Assembly (NCBI RefSeq): GCF_014656545.1
Contig: NZ_BNDS01000024.1
Location: 1-64,000, forward strand
DNA length: 64,000 bases
From: Neobacillus kokaensis
GTDB taxonomy: Bacteria > Bacillota > Bacilli > Bacillales > Cytobacillaceae
Direction: 5' to 3'
The notes under the pieces: generated by a model
Told to the model about the DNA's origin: nothing
Database searches by the model: none
The model's input: only the letters and a program-made list of their open reading frames with translations
Program-made: the position numbers and the translations under genes
Shown here: in pieces, positions 26,210 to 35,606 of the stretch
Position numbering within the stretch: position 1 is the first letter of the stretch
Layout: each line of letters begins with the position of its first letter

Positions 26210-27676
26210 ATGAAGACAAAAATAAAAGGTAAATATGTAATAGGCTTTGATAGGACTGACCATACGGTCATACAAGACGGTGAGCTGGTATTTGAGGATG
26301 ATACAATTATTTTTGTTGGACACTGCTTTCAGGGTGAAGTAGATCAGACCATTGATGCAGGCAATGCGGTGATTAGCCCTGGTTTTATCGATTTAAATGC
26401 ACTTGGTGATATTGACCATGAAATTATTCACGTTGAAGCTGACCAGGAAAGGGTTAAAAACCTTCTCTGGTCGGCTCAATACTTTGAAAAGGCTACTGAG
26501 GTTATGACAGCTGAAGAAGAACAGTTTAAATCGCTGTTTGCTTATACACAATTAATAATGAACGGTGTGACCACGGCAATGCCCATTACTTGTACTTTCT
26601 ATAAGAGATGGGCTGAGACATATGAAGAACTAGAAGCAGCAATTCATCACGCTGGCCGACTTGGGCTGCGTCTCTATGCGGGGCCTAGTTATCAATCTGG
26701 TGTTAGGGTTGTAAAACCTAATGGGAAAATTGAAGTTTATTGGAAAGAATCGGAAGGTGAGAACGGATTAGAACGGGCGGCAGAATTTATTTCAAAATAC
26801 GATGGTGCTTATAACGGCTTGATCCGAGGGATGCTGGCACCGGAGAGAATCGAGCTGCAAACGACTGGCATTTTATTAAGAACAAAAAGGTACAGTAAAG
26901 AATTAGGGTGTCCAATAAGACTTCATGCTGCACAAGGTCGTTTTGACTATGATGAAGTGCACCGTAAATACGGTAAAACACCAATTCAATATTTATTTGA
27001 ATTAGACTTTCTTGGGCCGCGAACTGCTATTCCACATGCACACTTTGTCACAGGTTACAGTGGAGTCGATTATGGGGATGGAGATGATGTAGAACTGTTG
27101 AAAGAATCAGATACAACGGTTATTCACTGTCCGCTCATTTTTGGCCGCCGTGGACAGGCTCTCGAGACCTTTGCTCAATATAAGAGACGAGGAATTAATT
27201 TAGCCATTGGGACGGATACCTTCCCACCTGATTTCTTTCAAAATCTTCGTGCTGGAAGTATGCTGTCGCGATTACTTGAAGGGGATATAAAAGACTCTTC
27301 TTATGCAGATTTCTTCCGAGCTGCAACCCTTGGAGGAGCCAAGTTTCTAGGCAGGGAAGACTTAGGCCGACTGGCACCGGGGGCAAAGGCAGATATTATT
27401 GTTGTAGATTTAGATGGATTTCATATTGGAGCTGTAGATGACCCGATTCGAACTATGATAATGTCTGCATCAGGCAATGACGTGAAGATGTCTATTATTA
27501 ATGGACGAATTGTGATGAAAGATAGACTCATTCCTAACGTTAATCTAAAAGAATTAAAAATAAAAGCACAAAACTACTTCGAGAAAATGCGTGCAGGTTA
27601 TTTAGAAAGAGACTATCAGCGGCTTCAGCAGGAAGAGTTGTTTAAGCCTTCATTTATTATAAGTAAAAAAAATTAG
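26210..27676 (+). CDS. Amidohydrolase lacking the H-x-H motif, paralogue A
   Basis: A 488-residue protein of the TRZ/ATZ-SAH deaminase branch of the amidohydrolase superfamily. Later barrel motifs are intact: LHAAQG near residue 240, IPHAHF near 280 and GTDTFPPD near 335. But where family members read P-G-x-x-x-x-H-x-H, this one reads PGFIDLNALGD (residues 57-67), with N63 and L65 in place of the two metal-binding histidines. The paralogue at 38038 has the same change, so it is a fixed trait and not a sequencing error. E. coli NagA offers a precedent for a Q-x-N replacement and a single-metal site. I start at ATG 26210 rather than 26195, which has no good ribosome binding site; neither is strong. 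Confidence 0.78.
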   Translation: MKTKIKGKYVIGFDRTDHTVIQDGELVFEDDTIIFVGHCFQGEVDQTIDAGNAVISPGFIDLNALGDIDHEIIHVEADQERVKNLLWSAQYFEKATEVMTAEEEQFKSLFAYTQLIMNGVTTAMPITCTFYKRWAETYEELEAAIHHAGRLGLRLYAGPSYQSGVRVVKPNGKIEVYWKESEGENGLERAAEFISKYDGAYNGLIRGMLAPERIELQTTGILLRTKRYSKELGCPIRLHAAQGRFDYDEVHRKYGKTPIQYLFELDFLGPRTAIPHAHFVTGYSGVDYGDGDDVELLKESDTTVIHCPLIFGRRGQALETFAQYKRRGINLAIGTDTFPPDFFQNLRAGSMLSRLLEGDIKDSSYADFFRAATLGGAKFLGREDLGRLAPGAKADIIVVDLDGFHIGAVDDPIRTMIMSASGNDVKMSIINGRIVMKDRLIPNVNLKELKIKAQNYFEKMRAGYLERDYQRLQQEELFKPSFIISKKN

Positions 27677-27719
27677 ATTTTTATTTCTACATTTTTACTA
27701 AGTATTTTTTAAAATTAAG

Positions 27720-27776
27720 AACCCTCTGTTAAGATAAATAACAATAACAAATTTTTACATGCAGAGGGTTTTGGGA
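27720..27776. terminator. Possible terminator with long loop
   Basis: AACCCTCTG and CAGAGGGTT form a 9-bp perfect inverted repeat, with TTTT after the second arm. The loop is about 33 nt, so function is uncertain. It lies between convergent genes. Confidence 0.4.
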
Positions 27777-27804
27777 TTGGAAAGGGTCATCAGTTATTAA
27801 TATG

Positions 27805-29457
27805 TTATTTCAGAAAGAATGAACGAATAAGGAGTGCCATCCGCAATTGAAGTGAGTTTTGTGAATCATGCACTGAATATCCTAAAATTTCTTCACATTT
27901 AGTAATACGATATTTAACGGTGTTGCGGTGTATATACAATTTTCTAGATGTTAAAGCAATTTCACAATAATTATCCAAATAAACAATTAAAGTATTGATT
28001 AAGTCCTCTTCATCTTTAGTCTTCGGATATGCAAGAGAAAGCAAGGTGTTTTCATAGAACTCTAGCAAATTTTCTTCAGGGATGAGTCGAATCATTTCCT
28101 TTAACTGTTTAGTCTCATAAAAGTAAATAAATTTATGTTGAAATAAATCAAATCCCTTTTTTAGCGCTTCTAAGGCTTCAGAATATGAAATAGGAATATC
28201 AGTAACGTTATTAAATAAGTTACTAACTCCAAAAGAGAAGGAGAGCTTCAAATTTAAAGAAGCATTATGTTGGAATTCTTCTAAACTTTTCTCAATAATG
28301 CTTTTACTTGGATCATTAATATTCATTGGAAATTGCAATAAAATAACGAAATGAGAATCCTTCATAAAAACTATTTTTTTTGCATCAAGATACTTAAAGG
28401 ATTTTTCAAGGAATTTATAGAAATATTCATATAGTTTGGTCATGACATCACTGATTTGCTGAAATAGATTTTGTTTATCTACGTCCAACTTGCAAACAAT
28501 ACATACGTATTTGTGGTTATCAACTAACCCATATTGTTTTCCACTATGGATAATTTCCTCTTTGTTAAGAATGTTTCCATCTACAAGTGATGCGAAAAAG
28601 TTATTCTCTAACAATCTAGTATAATCTCTAATTGCCTCGCTTTTTAGTAATGTAAACGATATTACCGTTGAGGCTTGCTCAATTGCTAATTGTGATGATG
28701 GATATGGAAGTTTTTCAGGGTCGAAAATAATTAAAAAATACGGGTAGGAATGCATGGTTTTTACATGGAATATTTTAATGGAAATATCTCCATTAAGTGT
28801 ATTAGCGTTTTGAATATGGAACTCCGTTTTGTTACGGTAGTATTCAATATTACTTTTTATCAGTTCACTAACATTCTCCATCATTGCTTTCGTTTTGTTC
28901 TTCTGAAAATGATGTGAGAATGAAGTGATGTCTCCCATAGGATCAAGCAGGAGGATAGGACTTTTTATTGATGATCCTAGATTTTCCACTAATGCTTGCA
29001 GGTTATAGCCCTTTATCATCAAATTTGTGAATTTTTTATGAATATGAATCGCATAAAAGAGTTCTTCAATTTGATTATTCCATAGAAAGCTTAGTAATTG
29101 ATGGGCAACTGCACCTAACGTTAAAGAGATTGGGATTTGAATAATAGGGAAATCCAGTTTGTTAGCTAAATCGATTACTTCCTGGGGAACTTTGTCAATA
29201 AACCTTCTTAATTTTATTGCTATCCCTGCGCAAGGCAGTTCGTTAATTTGTGAAATAAGATCACATAAAGTAATTGGATTATCTCTAAAGGCATAACCCG
29301 TTGTTAATAAAAGAGAATTTTCTGCCAAAAAATGCATCACATCCGGTGTTTCCGAAATTTCGATTGATTCTACTTTTCTATTGAGTCCGGTTTGTCCGGC
29401 AATTATATGTGCTTCTTGGAATACATCCACCATGAGTAAGTCTTCAACTGTTTTCAT
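27805..29457 (-). CDS. PucR family transcriptional regulator 1
   Basis: A 550-residue regulator. The N-terminal PucR/PUR domain covers about residues 1-125 (TVEDLLMVDVFQEAHIIAGQ start, SLLLTTGYAF, IKLRRFIDKVPQEVIDLANK, FPIIQIPI); a middle GGDEF-like CdaR region follows; the C-terminal HTH_30 domain ends with LTSRKLYIHRNTVKYRI. B. subtilis PucR activates purine/allantoin catabolic genes, with allantoin-type effectors. It is divergent from allB, which it most likely controls. A second PucR-type gene lies at 58817. ATG follows AGAGGTGCAGG closely. Confidence 0.9.
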   Translation of the reverse strand: MKTVEDLLMVDVFQEAHIIAGQTGLNRKVESIEISETPDVMHFLAENSLLLTTGYAFRDNPITLCDLISQINELPCAGIAIKLRRFIDKVPQEVIDLANKLDFPIIQIPISLTLGAVAHQLLSFLWNNQIEELFYAIHIHKKFTNLMIKGYNLQALVENLGSSIKSPILLLDPMGDITSFSHHFQKNKTKAMMENVSELIKSNIEYYRNKTEFHIQNANTLNGDISIKIFHVKTMHSYPYFLIIFDPEKLPYPSSQLAIEQASTVISFTLLKSEAIRDYTRLLENNFFASLVDGNILNKEEIIHSGKQYGLVDNHKYVCIVCKLDVDKQNLFQQISDVMTKLYEYFYKFLEKSFKYLDAKKIVFMKDSHFVILLQFPMNINDPSKSIIEKSLEEFQHNASLNLKLSFSFGVSNLFNNVTDIPISYSEALEALKKGFDLFQHKFIYFYETKQLKEMIRLIPEENLLEFYENTLLSLAYPKTKDEEDLINTLIVYLDNYCEIALTSRKLYIHRNTVKYRITKCEEILGYSVHDSQNSLQLRMALLIRSFFLK

Positions 29458-29678
29458 CCTGCACCTCTAATTCTACTAATATAACATTTGGAAATTGGAA
29501 TGTTGTGATAATAATAAATCAGTGAGTATAAAAAACAAAATAGATTGTAATTTTTATAATGATGACTTTGTTGTTCGATTGCTGATTGTCTTAGAAAACA
29601 TTTTATACGGAGTATCGATTGAATGGAATGCATAATAAGTGCTATTAATTTATTTCATAAATATCAAGGAGGCCCTAT

Positions 29679-31067
29679 ATGAGATATGATGTTGTAATCA
29701 AAGGCGGGAATGTTGTTCTCAGAAATGAAGTAAAAATGGTTGATATCGCAATCGGCAATGGAAAAATTCTTACTATTGAGGAAAACATAGAAGAGCCGGC
29801 AAACCAAATAATAAATGCAAAAGGACAATTTGTCATGCCAGGAATGATTGACGCTCATGTTCATATTTGTGAACCAGGGCGTACAGAATGGGAGGGTTTT
29901 ATTACTGGTACGAGTGCTTTAGCTGCTGGCGGAACGACAAGCTATATCGATATGCCATTAAATGCTCTGCCGGCAACGGTGGACAAAGAATCACTTAGAT
30001 TGAAAATAGAAGCTGCTAACGGTAAGAATTATGTTGATTATGGATTTTATGGCGGTCTTATTCCAGGTAATCTTGATAATCTTGAAGAACTAGCAAATGA
30101 AGGAGTGTTAGCTTACAAGTGTTTTATGTCAACATGCGGAACAGATGAGCCCAATGATTTTAAGAATGTCGATGACTACACTTTGTATTTTGGAATGAAA
30201 AAACTGGCAGAATTAGGGCATATATTATTGATCCATGCTGAAAATAATGTCATTACAGACTGCTTAGCAGAAAAGATGGTTAGACAGGGCAGCGTCACAG
30301 CTGCCGATTATGCAGCTTCCCGCCCCGTGTTTACTGAAGTGGATGCCGTAAAACGGGCTTTGTATTTCGCCAGTATTACAGGATGTAAGCTGCATTTTGT
30401 ACATATTAGTACAGCTGAAGCAGTTGATGAAATCACCAAGGCAAAAGAGGCTGGGCAAAATGTAACACTTGAGTCGTGTCCACATTATTTTACAATTTCT
30501 GCTGACGAATTTGAGGAGCTAGGGCCTATTGCCAAATGCTCCCCTCCTCTTCGCGGAATAGAAGAGCAGAAGCAGTTGTGGTCTAGACTGTTAGAAGGCA
30601 AGATTGATCTGTTAACTTCGGATCATTCCCCTTGTCCGCCTGAAATGAAATTCAGTCCCACTAATAATATGTTTGAAGTATGGGGAGGGATTTCGGGCTG
30701 TCAGAATAATGTTGATTTAATGTTTGATGAAGCGGTATTAAAGAGGGGCCTTCCAGTGACTGAGTTTGTTAAATTAATATCAGGGAACCCTGCTGAACGG
30801 TTCCATTTGAGCGGTAAAGGAGAAATCGCCGTATCAAAAGACGCCGATATTATTCTAGTCGATCCCAGCCTTTCTTATGAAATTAGGAGAGAAGATTTAT
30901 ATTACCGTCACCCTCAAAGTCCTTATATAGGAAAGAAAATCAATTGCCGTGTAACCAAGACTTTTGTTCGAGGAAATCTTGTGTACGATGCAAATCTAGG
31001 GATTATAGGAAAACCTATTGGACAAATAATCACAAATAACCGAACTGAAAGAAGTGTAAAACAGTGA
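29679..31067 (+). CDS. allB: Allantoinase
   Basis: A 462-residue cyclic amidohydrolase that opens the allantoin ring to allantoate. Binuclear site: H60 and H62 in GMIDAHVH, carboxylated lysine K147 in AYKCFMS, then LIHAEN, FVHIST and the Asp of SDHSPCPPEMK. The CSPPLRG and SDHSPCPPE blocks separate allantoinase from dihydropyrimidinase. ATG follows AAGGAGG by 7 nt. It heads the allB-allC-allE-cupin set, though the 150-bp gap before allC includes its own regulatory box. Confidence 0.92.
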   Translation: MRYDVVIKGGNVVLRNEVKMVDIAIGNGKILTIEENIEEPANQIINAKGQFVMPGMIDAHVHICEPGRTEWEGFITGTSALAAGGTTSYIDMPLNALPATVDKESLRLKIEAANGKNYVDYGFYGGLIPGNLDNLEELANEGVLAYKCFMSTCGTDEPNDFKNVDDYTLYFGMKKLAELGHILLIHAENNVITDCLAEKMVRQGSVTAADYAASRPVFTEVDAVKRALYFASITGCKLHFVHISTAEAVDEITKAKEAGQNVTLESCPHYFTISADEFEELGPIAKCSPPLRGIEEQKQLWSRLLEGKIDLLTSDHSPCPPEMKFSPTNNMFEVWGGISGCQNNVDLMFDEAVLKRGLPVTEFVKLISGNPAERFHLSGKGEIAVSKDADIILVDPSLSYEIRREDLYYRHPQSPYIGKKINCRVTKTFVRGNLVYDANLGIIGKPIGQIITNNRTERSVKQ

Positions 31068-31118
31068 GGTTTTGCTTTTTAGTTACAATAAACAAAAAAT
31101 TATCATATTTTTATTGAT

Positions 31119-31155
31119 TAGTGACAATGACGATAGGAGCTAGACAGCTTAAAAT
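31119..31155 (+). promoter_or_regulatory. Shared upstream box B before allC
   Basis: TAGTGACAATGACGATAGGA plus the next 17 bp align without gaps to the box at 23057-23093; 17 of the first 20 bases match. A third, shorter match (CGATGACGGTACC) is at 60612-60624. These are candidate binding sites of a PucR-type or other common regulator. Confidence 0.45.
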
Positions 31156-31220
31156 CAAGATAACAGATGCTTCATTTTACCATAAAGAGATTATTAGTAT
31201 TGCATATGGAGGGCTGAATA

Positions 31221-32486
31221 GTGGGGGAACTAACCAAGTCTGATAGTTGCGGTGGCCTGAGACAGTTAGAAAAAGAAATAGTCGAAAAGCTTGAATGGCT
31301 TGGAGAATTTGCAAAAGATCCAGCAGGAGGAATTTCCCGGCTCCTTTATTCAAAAGAATGGATTGACACCCAGCATGCTCTAAAGTGTTGGATGGAATCC
31401 GAGGGGTTTGAAGCAAAATTTGATGAAATTGGCAATTTGAGCGGAGTTATTAAGGGAAGAAACAGAAATGAAACTATCCTTACTGGTTCCCATATTGATA
31501 CCGTTAAAAACGGAGGTTTATATGACGGACAATTGGGAGTGGTGGCAGGCGTACTTGCCATTAAATACTTAAAGCAATTTTATGGTCAGCCATTACGGAA
31601 TTTAGAAATCGTATCATTAGCAGAGGAGGAAGGGAGCAGGTTTCCATATTGCTTCTGGGGTTCAAGAAATATTATTGGAAGCGTCAAGAGGAAGGACGTC
31701 GAGAGGATGGCTGACTTTAATGGGGTTCTCTTTACTGAAGCCCTGACGAGAGCTGGCTTTACATTTCGAGATGAAACGATTGCTCCCCGAAAGGATTTGC
31801 AGGCATTTGTGGAACTCCATGTAGAGCAAGGAAATGTACTTGAGACCGAAAACACGGCTATCGGAATTGTCCAAAGCATTGTCGGCCAAAGGCGTTTTAC
31901 CGTGAGCGTCAACGGCATTGCCAATCATGCGGGAACAACGCCAATGGGATACCGTAAGGATGCTGTTTATGCCGCAAGCCAAATGATCTATGAAACTATC
32001 AGCTTAGCAAGAGAGCTTGGTGATCCGTTAGTTGTTACAGTTGGGAAAATTGAGGTAACTCCTAATACAGTCAATGTGGTCCCAGGAAATGCATTGTTCA
32101 CTGTTGATGTTCGCCATACAGATAAAAATGCACTTAAGAATTTCACTGAACTGCTATATAAAAAAGTAGCGGCAGTTTCCAAAGAGCATGATGTTGAAAC
32201 TGGGATTGAAATGTGGATGGATGCCGAACCTGTTCCGATGGATCCAAAGATTGTGGGAATTATTGAAAAAAAATGTCAAGAGCTTAATGTAAGCTATAAA
32301 TTAATGCATAGCGGTGCCGGCCATGATGCACAAATTTTTGCGCCGATTGTCCCTACGGCGATGCTTTTTGTACCAAGCCGCCAGGGGATCAGCCACAGTC
32401 CCGAGGAATTTACAAAGCCTTCTGATTTAGCATTGGGCGTACAAACACTTATAGAAACTTTATATGAATTAGCCTATAAAGAATAA
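31221..32486 (+). CDS. allC: Allantoate amidohydrolase
   Basis: A 421-residue M20-type peptidase-fold enzyme that hydrolyses allantoate to ureidoglycine, CO2 and ammonia. Metal-site motifs: GSHIDTVKNGGLYDGQLGV (His and bridging Asp), AEEEGSRFPYCFWGSRNIIG (Glu pair), ELHVEQG, and a late GHDAQIFA His. The dimerisation domain contains NHAGTTPMGYRKDA. GTG start 7 nt after GGAGGG. It is followed at 20 bp by allE, the next enzyme of the path. Relatives such as N-carbamoyl amino acid hydrolase share these motifs, but context supports AllC. Confidence 0.9.
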   Translation: MGELTKSDSCGGLRQLEKEIVEKLEWLGEFAKDPAGGISRLLYSKEWIDTQHALKCWMESEGFEAKFDEIGNLSGVIKGRNRNETILTGSHIDTVKNGGLYDGQLGVVAGVLAIKYLKQFYGQPLRNLEIVSLAEEEGSRFPYCFWGSRNIIGSVKRKDVERMADFNGVLFTEALTRAGFTFRDETIAPRKDLQAFVELHVEQGNVLETENTAIGIVQSIVGQRRFTVSVNGIANHAGTTPMGYRKDAVYAASQMIYETISLARELGDPLVVTVGKIEVTPNTVNVVPGNALFTVDVRHTDKNALKNFTELLYKKVAAVSKEHDVETGIEMWMDAEPVPMDPKIVGIIEKKCQELNVSYKLMHSGAGHDAQIFAPIVPTAMLFVPSRQGISHSPEEFTKPSDLALGVQTLIETLYELAYKE

Positions 32487-32506
32487 CTTAAAAGGAGAAC
32501 GATGAA

Positions 32507-33271
32507 ATGGGTTACCCTAAAGACTTATTATCCAGTAGATCAATGATTGAGCATGGGAAATATGCGTTAATTGCACCTGAAGGTTTGGTGAACAATACGA
32601 TTCCCGGCTTTGAGAATTGTATTACTTCTATTCTAGGATCACCTAAACTTGGCGCAAGCTTTGTTGATTATATTGTAACAATGCAGGAAGGAGGAAAAAA
32701 CAGGGAAGGGTTCGGCGGTCAATTAGATATCGAAACGTTCGTCTATGTAATTGAAGGAAAAATAATAGCAGCTGCAGATGATCAGCAGTTTGTGCTTGAA
32801 GAAAGCGGATATTTATACTGTCCCCCAGGTACAAAAATGTATCTAGAAAACATTGAAGCGGGCGAATCAAAATTGTTCCTGTATAAACAGAGGTATCGTT
32901 CGCTGGAGGGACGTAGCCCATGGGTTGTTTCAGGACATGCGAATAGAATTGAATATAGGAATTACGATAATATGCATAATGTCAACATTAAAGATCTGCT
33001 GCCAACAGACCTTGACTTTGACATGAATTTTCATATTCTCTCCTTTGATCCAGCAGCCTGCCACCCATTTATTGAAACGCATGTGCAGGAGCATGGTGCC
33101 TACTTATTGTCTGGAGAAGGAATGTATAACTTAGATAATAAATGGGTTCCTGTTAAAAAAGGTGATTACATCTTCATGGGTCCTTATGTTCAACAGGCAG
33201 CCTATGCTGTAGGAAGAGAAAATTTAACCTACGTCTACTCCAAGGATTGTAACCGTGATGCAGAATTATAA
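32507..33271 (+). CDS. allE: (S)-Ureidoglycine aminohydrolase
   Basis: A 254-residue bicupin that converts (S)-ureidoglycine to (S)-ureidoglycolate and ammonia. The start (YPKDLLSSRSMIEHGKYALI), APEGLVNN, and the C-terminal Mn-site cupin (CHPFIETHVQEHGAYLLSGE) are typical of AllE/YlbA. The ligand set is visible as E-x-H-x-x-E-H-G-x-Y. ATG follows AAAGGAG by 9 nt. It lies between allC and a small cupin gene, completing the route allantoin to ureidoglycolate. Confidence 0.92.
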   Translation: MGYPKDLLSSRSMIEHGKYALIAPEGLVNNTIPGFENCITSILGSPKLGASFVDYIVTMQEGGKNREGFGGQLDIETFVYVIEGKIIAAADDQQFVLEESGYLYCPPGTKMYLENIEAGESKLFLYKQRYRSLEGRSPWVVSGHANRIEYRNYDNMHNVNIKDLLPTDLDFDMNFHILSFDPAACHPFIETHVQEHGAYLLSGEGMYNLDNKWVPVKKGDYIFMGPYVQQAAYAVGRENLTYVYSKDCNRDAEL

Positions 33272-33292
33272 AATAATAAAGGGGTGTGGGAA

Positions 33293-33679
33293 TTGGAGGA
33301 AAAGGTAAATTTGACAAGCATTGATAGTATTATTGCAGAGAGAGTCTTTGAGATTGATAAAATTGCAAAATTCGATATAAATAAACCGCAAAAGAACTAT
33401 TTTTATGAAACTGATAAAACTGTCGGCGCCATCTGGTGCCTTGAACCAGGACAATCAGTATATACTCATTCCCACTCGAATGTGGACGACATTTGGGTTT
33501 GTATTGAAGGGGAGGGAACATATTTCCCAGATTTGGAACATGAAATCCCAATCAGAAAAGGAATGGTGATTCTTGCCAAACCTAACCAAATCCATGGAAT
33601 GCTTAATACAGGGAATGAAAGATTTATGTTTGTTGGCTTTGCAGCTGGTTCTTTACCGATGGATATTACCAGATATTAA
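33293..33679 (+). CDS. Small cupin protein at the end of the all operon
   Basis: A 128-residue single cupin: GQSVYTHSHSNVDDIWVCIEGEG is motif 1 with H-x-H and a D/E-like metal set, and PNQIHGMLNTGNE is motif 2. It lies 22 bp after allE with no terminator between, so it is in the same transcript. The reaction is unknown; a role in an uncatalysed or stereochemical step of ureide breakdown is possible. TTG 33293 is chosen, 8 nt after AAAGGGG; GTG 33284 overlaps that site. A strong terminator follows. Confidence 0.72.
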   Translation: MEEKVNLTSIDSIIAERVFEIDKIAKFDINKPQKNYFYETDKTVGAIWCLEPGQSVYTHSHSNVDDIWVCIEGEGTYFPDLEHEIPIRKGMVILAKPNQIHGMLNTGNERFMFVGFAAGSLPMDITRY

Positions 33680-33682
33680 AAT

Positions 33683-33733
33683 AAAAAACGCTATTCTTCA
33701 TGCCAAAGTTTTTAAGAAGAATAGCGTTTTTTT
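33683..33733 (+). terminator. Terminator of allC-allE-cupin operon
   Basis: A 10-bp stem CGCTATTCTT against AAGAATAGCG is flanked by an A run and seven T. The stem matches that at 22906-22942 almost exactly. Confidence 0.88.
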
Positions 33734-33750
33734 GATGAAAAGTAGGGAGG

Positions 33751-34620
33751 TTAATTTGGTTCAACATGGACATGAACATCATAAACCCCATGTTCCTTGA
33801 TTAATATATCTTCAACATTTGTAGAGATATCATGCGCATTCCGTAAATCTAGATTAGAGTTCACAAGAATTACAATATCAACTACAGAATTATTTCCATA
33901 TGACCTGGCTTTCAGTTTTTTCACCCCTTTTACCCCTTTAATAGCAAGAACTGTTTCTTTATATGATTTTAACTGCATCTCATCATAACCATCCGTTAGG
34001 TTGTGGGAGGATTCTCGAAATATATCCCATGCTGTTTTGCAAATAATTAATCCAACAATTATTGCAGTTAAAGGATCAAGCCAAGGGAGACTAAATTGGG
34101 CCCCAATTATGCCGATAGCTGTTCCTATACTAACTAAAGCATCTGAGAGATTATCTTTCGCCGCTGCAGTAACAGCTTGGCTATTAATTTTTTTCCCTAG
34201 ATTTTTGTTATATCGATAAACTAAATACATAACCACTGCACTAAAAAAGCCGGTCCATGCTGAGATGATATCCGGTGATTCATTTTTACCATTGAAAACA
34301 GAGGAGGCCGCCTCTACTAATACCTGAAGCCCTACAGCCGCCATAATAAAAGAGGCAATCATTGAAGCAACCGTTTCAGCCTTCCTATGTCCATATGGAT
34401 GGTCTTGATCAGGTGGTTTTTGCGATAATCGAAGCCCAATAAATACCGCAATGGAAGCAGCGATGTCTGTAGAATTATTTAATCCATCGGCTTTTAAAGC
34501 CTCTGAGTTTGATAAATAACCTATTGATAGTTTTAATATAGATAGTAAAAAATAAGCAATTATACTAATGAGGGCACCTTTTTCTCCCATTTTCAAATCT
34601 AGATATTTATTGTTAACCAT
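33751..34620 (-). CDS. Cation diffusion facilitator (CDF) transporter
   Basis: A 289-residue efflux protein with six membrane helices. The CDF metal site is visible in EALKADGLNNSTDIAASI (D-x-x-x-D type) and in DPLTAIIVGLIICKTAWDI near residue 180; the HPYGHRKAET loop follows helix 3. The C-terminal cytoplasmic domain ends in GVYDVHVHVEPN. It exports divalent metals such as Mn, Fe or Zn in exchange for protons; the D-x-x-x-D patterns are compatible with Mn. It appears to be a single gene unrelated to the catabolic cluster. Confidence 0.88.
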   Translation of the reverse strand: MVNNKYLDLKMGEKGALISIIAYFLLSILKLSIGYLSNSEALKADGLNNSTDIAASIAVFIGLRLSQKPPDQDHPYGHRKAETVASMIASFIMAAVGLQVLVEAASSVFNGKNESPDIISAWTGFFSAVVMYLVYRYNKNLGKKINSQAVTAAAKDNLSDALVSIGTAIGIIGAQFSLPWLDPLTAIIVGLIICKTAWDIFRESSHNLTDGYDEMQLKSYKETVLAIKGVKGVKKLKARSYGNNSVVDIVILVNSNLDLRNAHDISTNVEDILIKEHGVYDVHVHVEPN

Positions 34621-34870
34621 TAATTCTTACCTCCATTTTAATCCCTAAACATCATAACAATTAATAATCTAGTGGGTCTACAGCAACCTTTTTTCACTCT
34701 GCTATACTTTTAAAATGAGTAAAAAAAAGTTTCGCATGGTCAAGTTTTTATGGCCAGATTTAATACTATAAAGGCTGAATTTAATAATTCATTTGTGTTG
34801 ACAATCGTAATTTTTTTTGTGAAAATTTCAGAATTACTTTTTTTAGAGGAAATATGGCTAGGGGGTAAAA

Positions 34871-35563
34871 ATGAACTTAAAAACGCTATCATGTTGTTTA
34901 CTATTAATTTTTCTTTTAGGATGTCAAAATAACCAAGAAAACATAGAAACGAAGGAGATGAATGATAACATGAATGAACAGTTTTTCCGTGCTGCTAAAA
35001 AAGGGGATATCAAAGAGATAATTAAGTTATTAGAACAAGGGGTTGACATCAATAGCAAAGACCACCAAGGAAGGACAGCCCTCATGATTGCAACTTATGA
35101 AAATGATATTAATACTGCCAAAGTTTTAGTTGAAAATGGAGCGGATGTAAACATCCAAGATAACATGAAGAATAATCCGTATCTATATGCAGGGGCTGAG
35201 GGCTATTTAGATATATTAAAGCTGACAATAGAAGCTGGTGCTGATACTAAGATTGTAAATAGATACGGCGGAACAGCCCTTATACCAGCTTCTGAGCACG
35301 GCTATGTTGACGTGGTGAAACAACTGTTGGAAACAACCGATGTCGATGTAAACCATATAAATAATTTAGGATGGACGGCTTTACTAGAAGCGATCATCCT
35401 GAATGATGGAGGAAAAAAACAGCAGGAGACCATTAAGCTTTTGATAGAACACGGAGCGGATGTAAATATTCCCGATTCTAATGGGGTTACACCAATTGCA
35501 CATGCACAGGAAAAAGGATTTGTGGAAATAGAAAAGATTCTGCTGGATGCCGGCGCTAAATAG
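34871..35563 (+). CDS. Ankyrin-repeat lipoprotein
   Basis: A 230-residue protein with a lipoprotein signal peptide (LLIFLLGC, lipidated Cys at residue 18), a short charged linker and about five ankyrin repeats (residues 35-230), for example DHQGRTALMIATYENDINTA and NNLGWTALLEAIIL. It would be anchored outside the membrane and bind another protein. Ankyrin lipoproteins of this size occur in Bacillaceae without assigned function. ATG follows AGGGGG by 6 nt. It is a monocistronic gene. Confidence 0.85.
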   Translation: MNLKTLSCCLLLIFLLGCQNNQENIETKEMNDNMNEQFFRAAKKGDIKEIIKLLEQGVDINSKDHQGRTALMIATYENDINTAKVLVENGADVNIQDNMKNNPYLYAGAEGYLDILKLTIEAGADTKIVNRYGGTALIPASEHGYVDVVKQLLETTDVDVNHINNLGWTALLEAIILNDGGKKQQETIKLLIEHGADVNIPDSNGVTPIAHAQEKGFVEIEKILLDAGAK

Positions 35564-35576
35564 ACAATAATCAGTT

Positions 35577-35606
35577 ATCCCCTGAAAAAAATATTCAGGG
35601 GATTTT
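35577..35606. terminator. Terminator between ankyrin gene and response regulator 1
   Basis: ATCCCCTGAA against TTCAGGGGAT forms a near-perfect stem with a 7-nt A-rich loop, then TTTT. It is shared by convergent genes. Confidence 0.7.
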
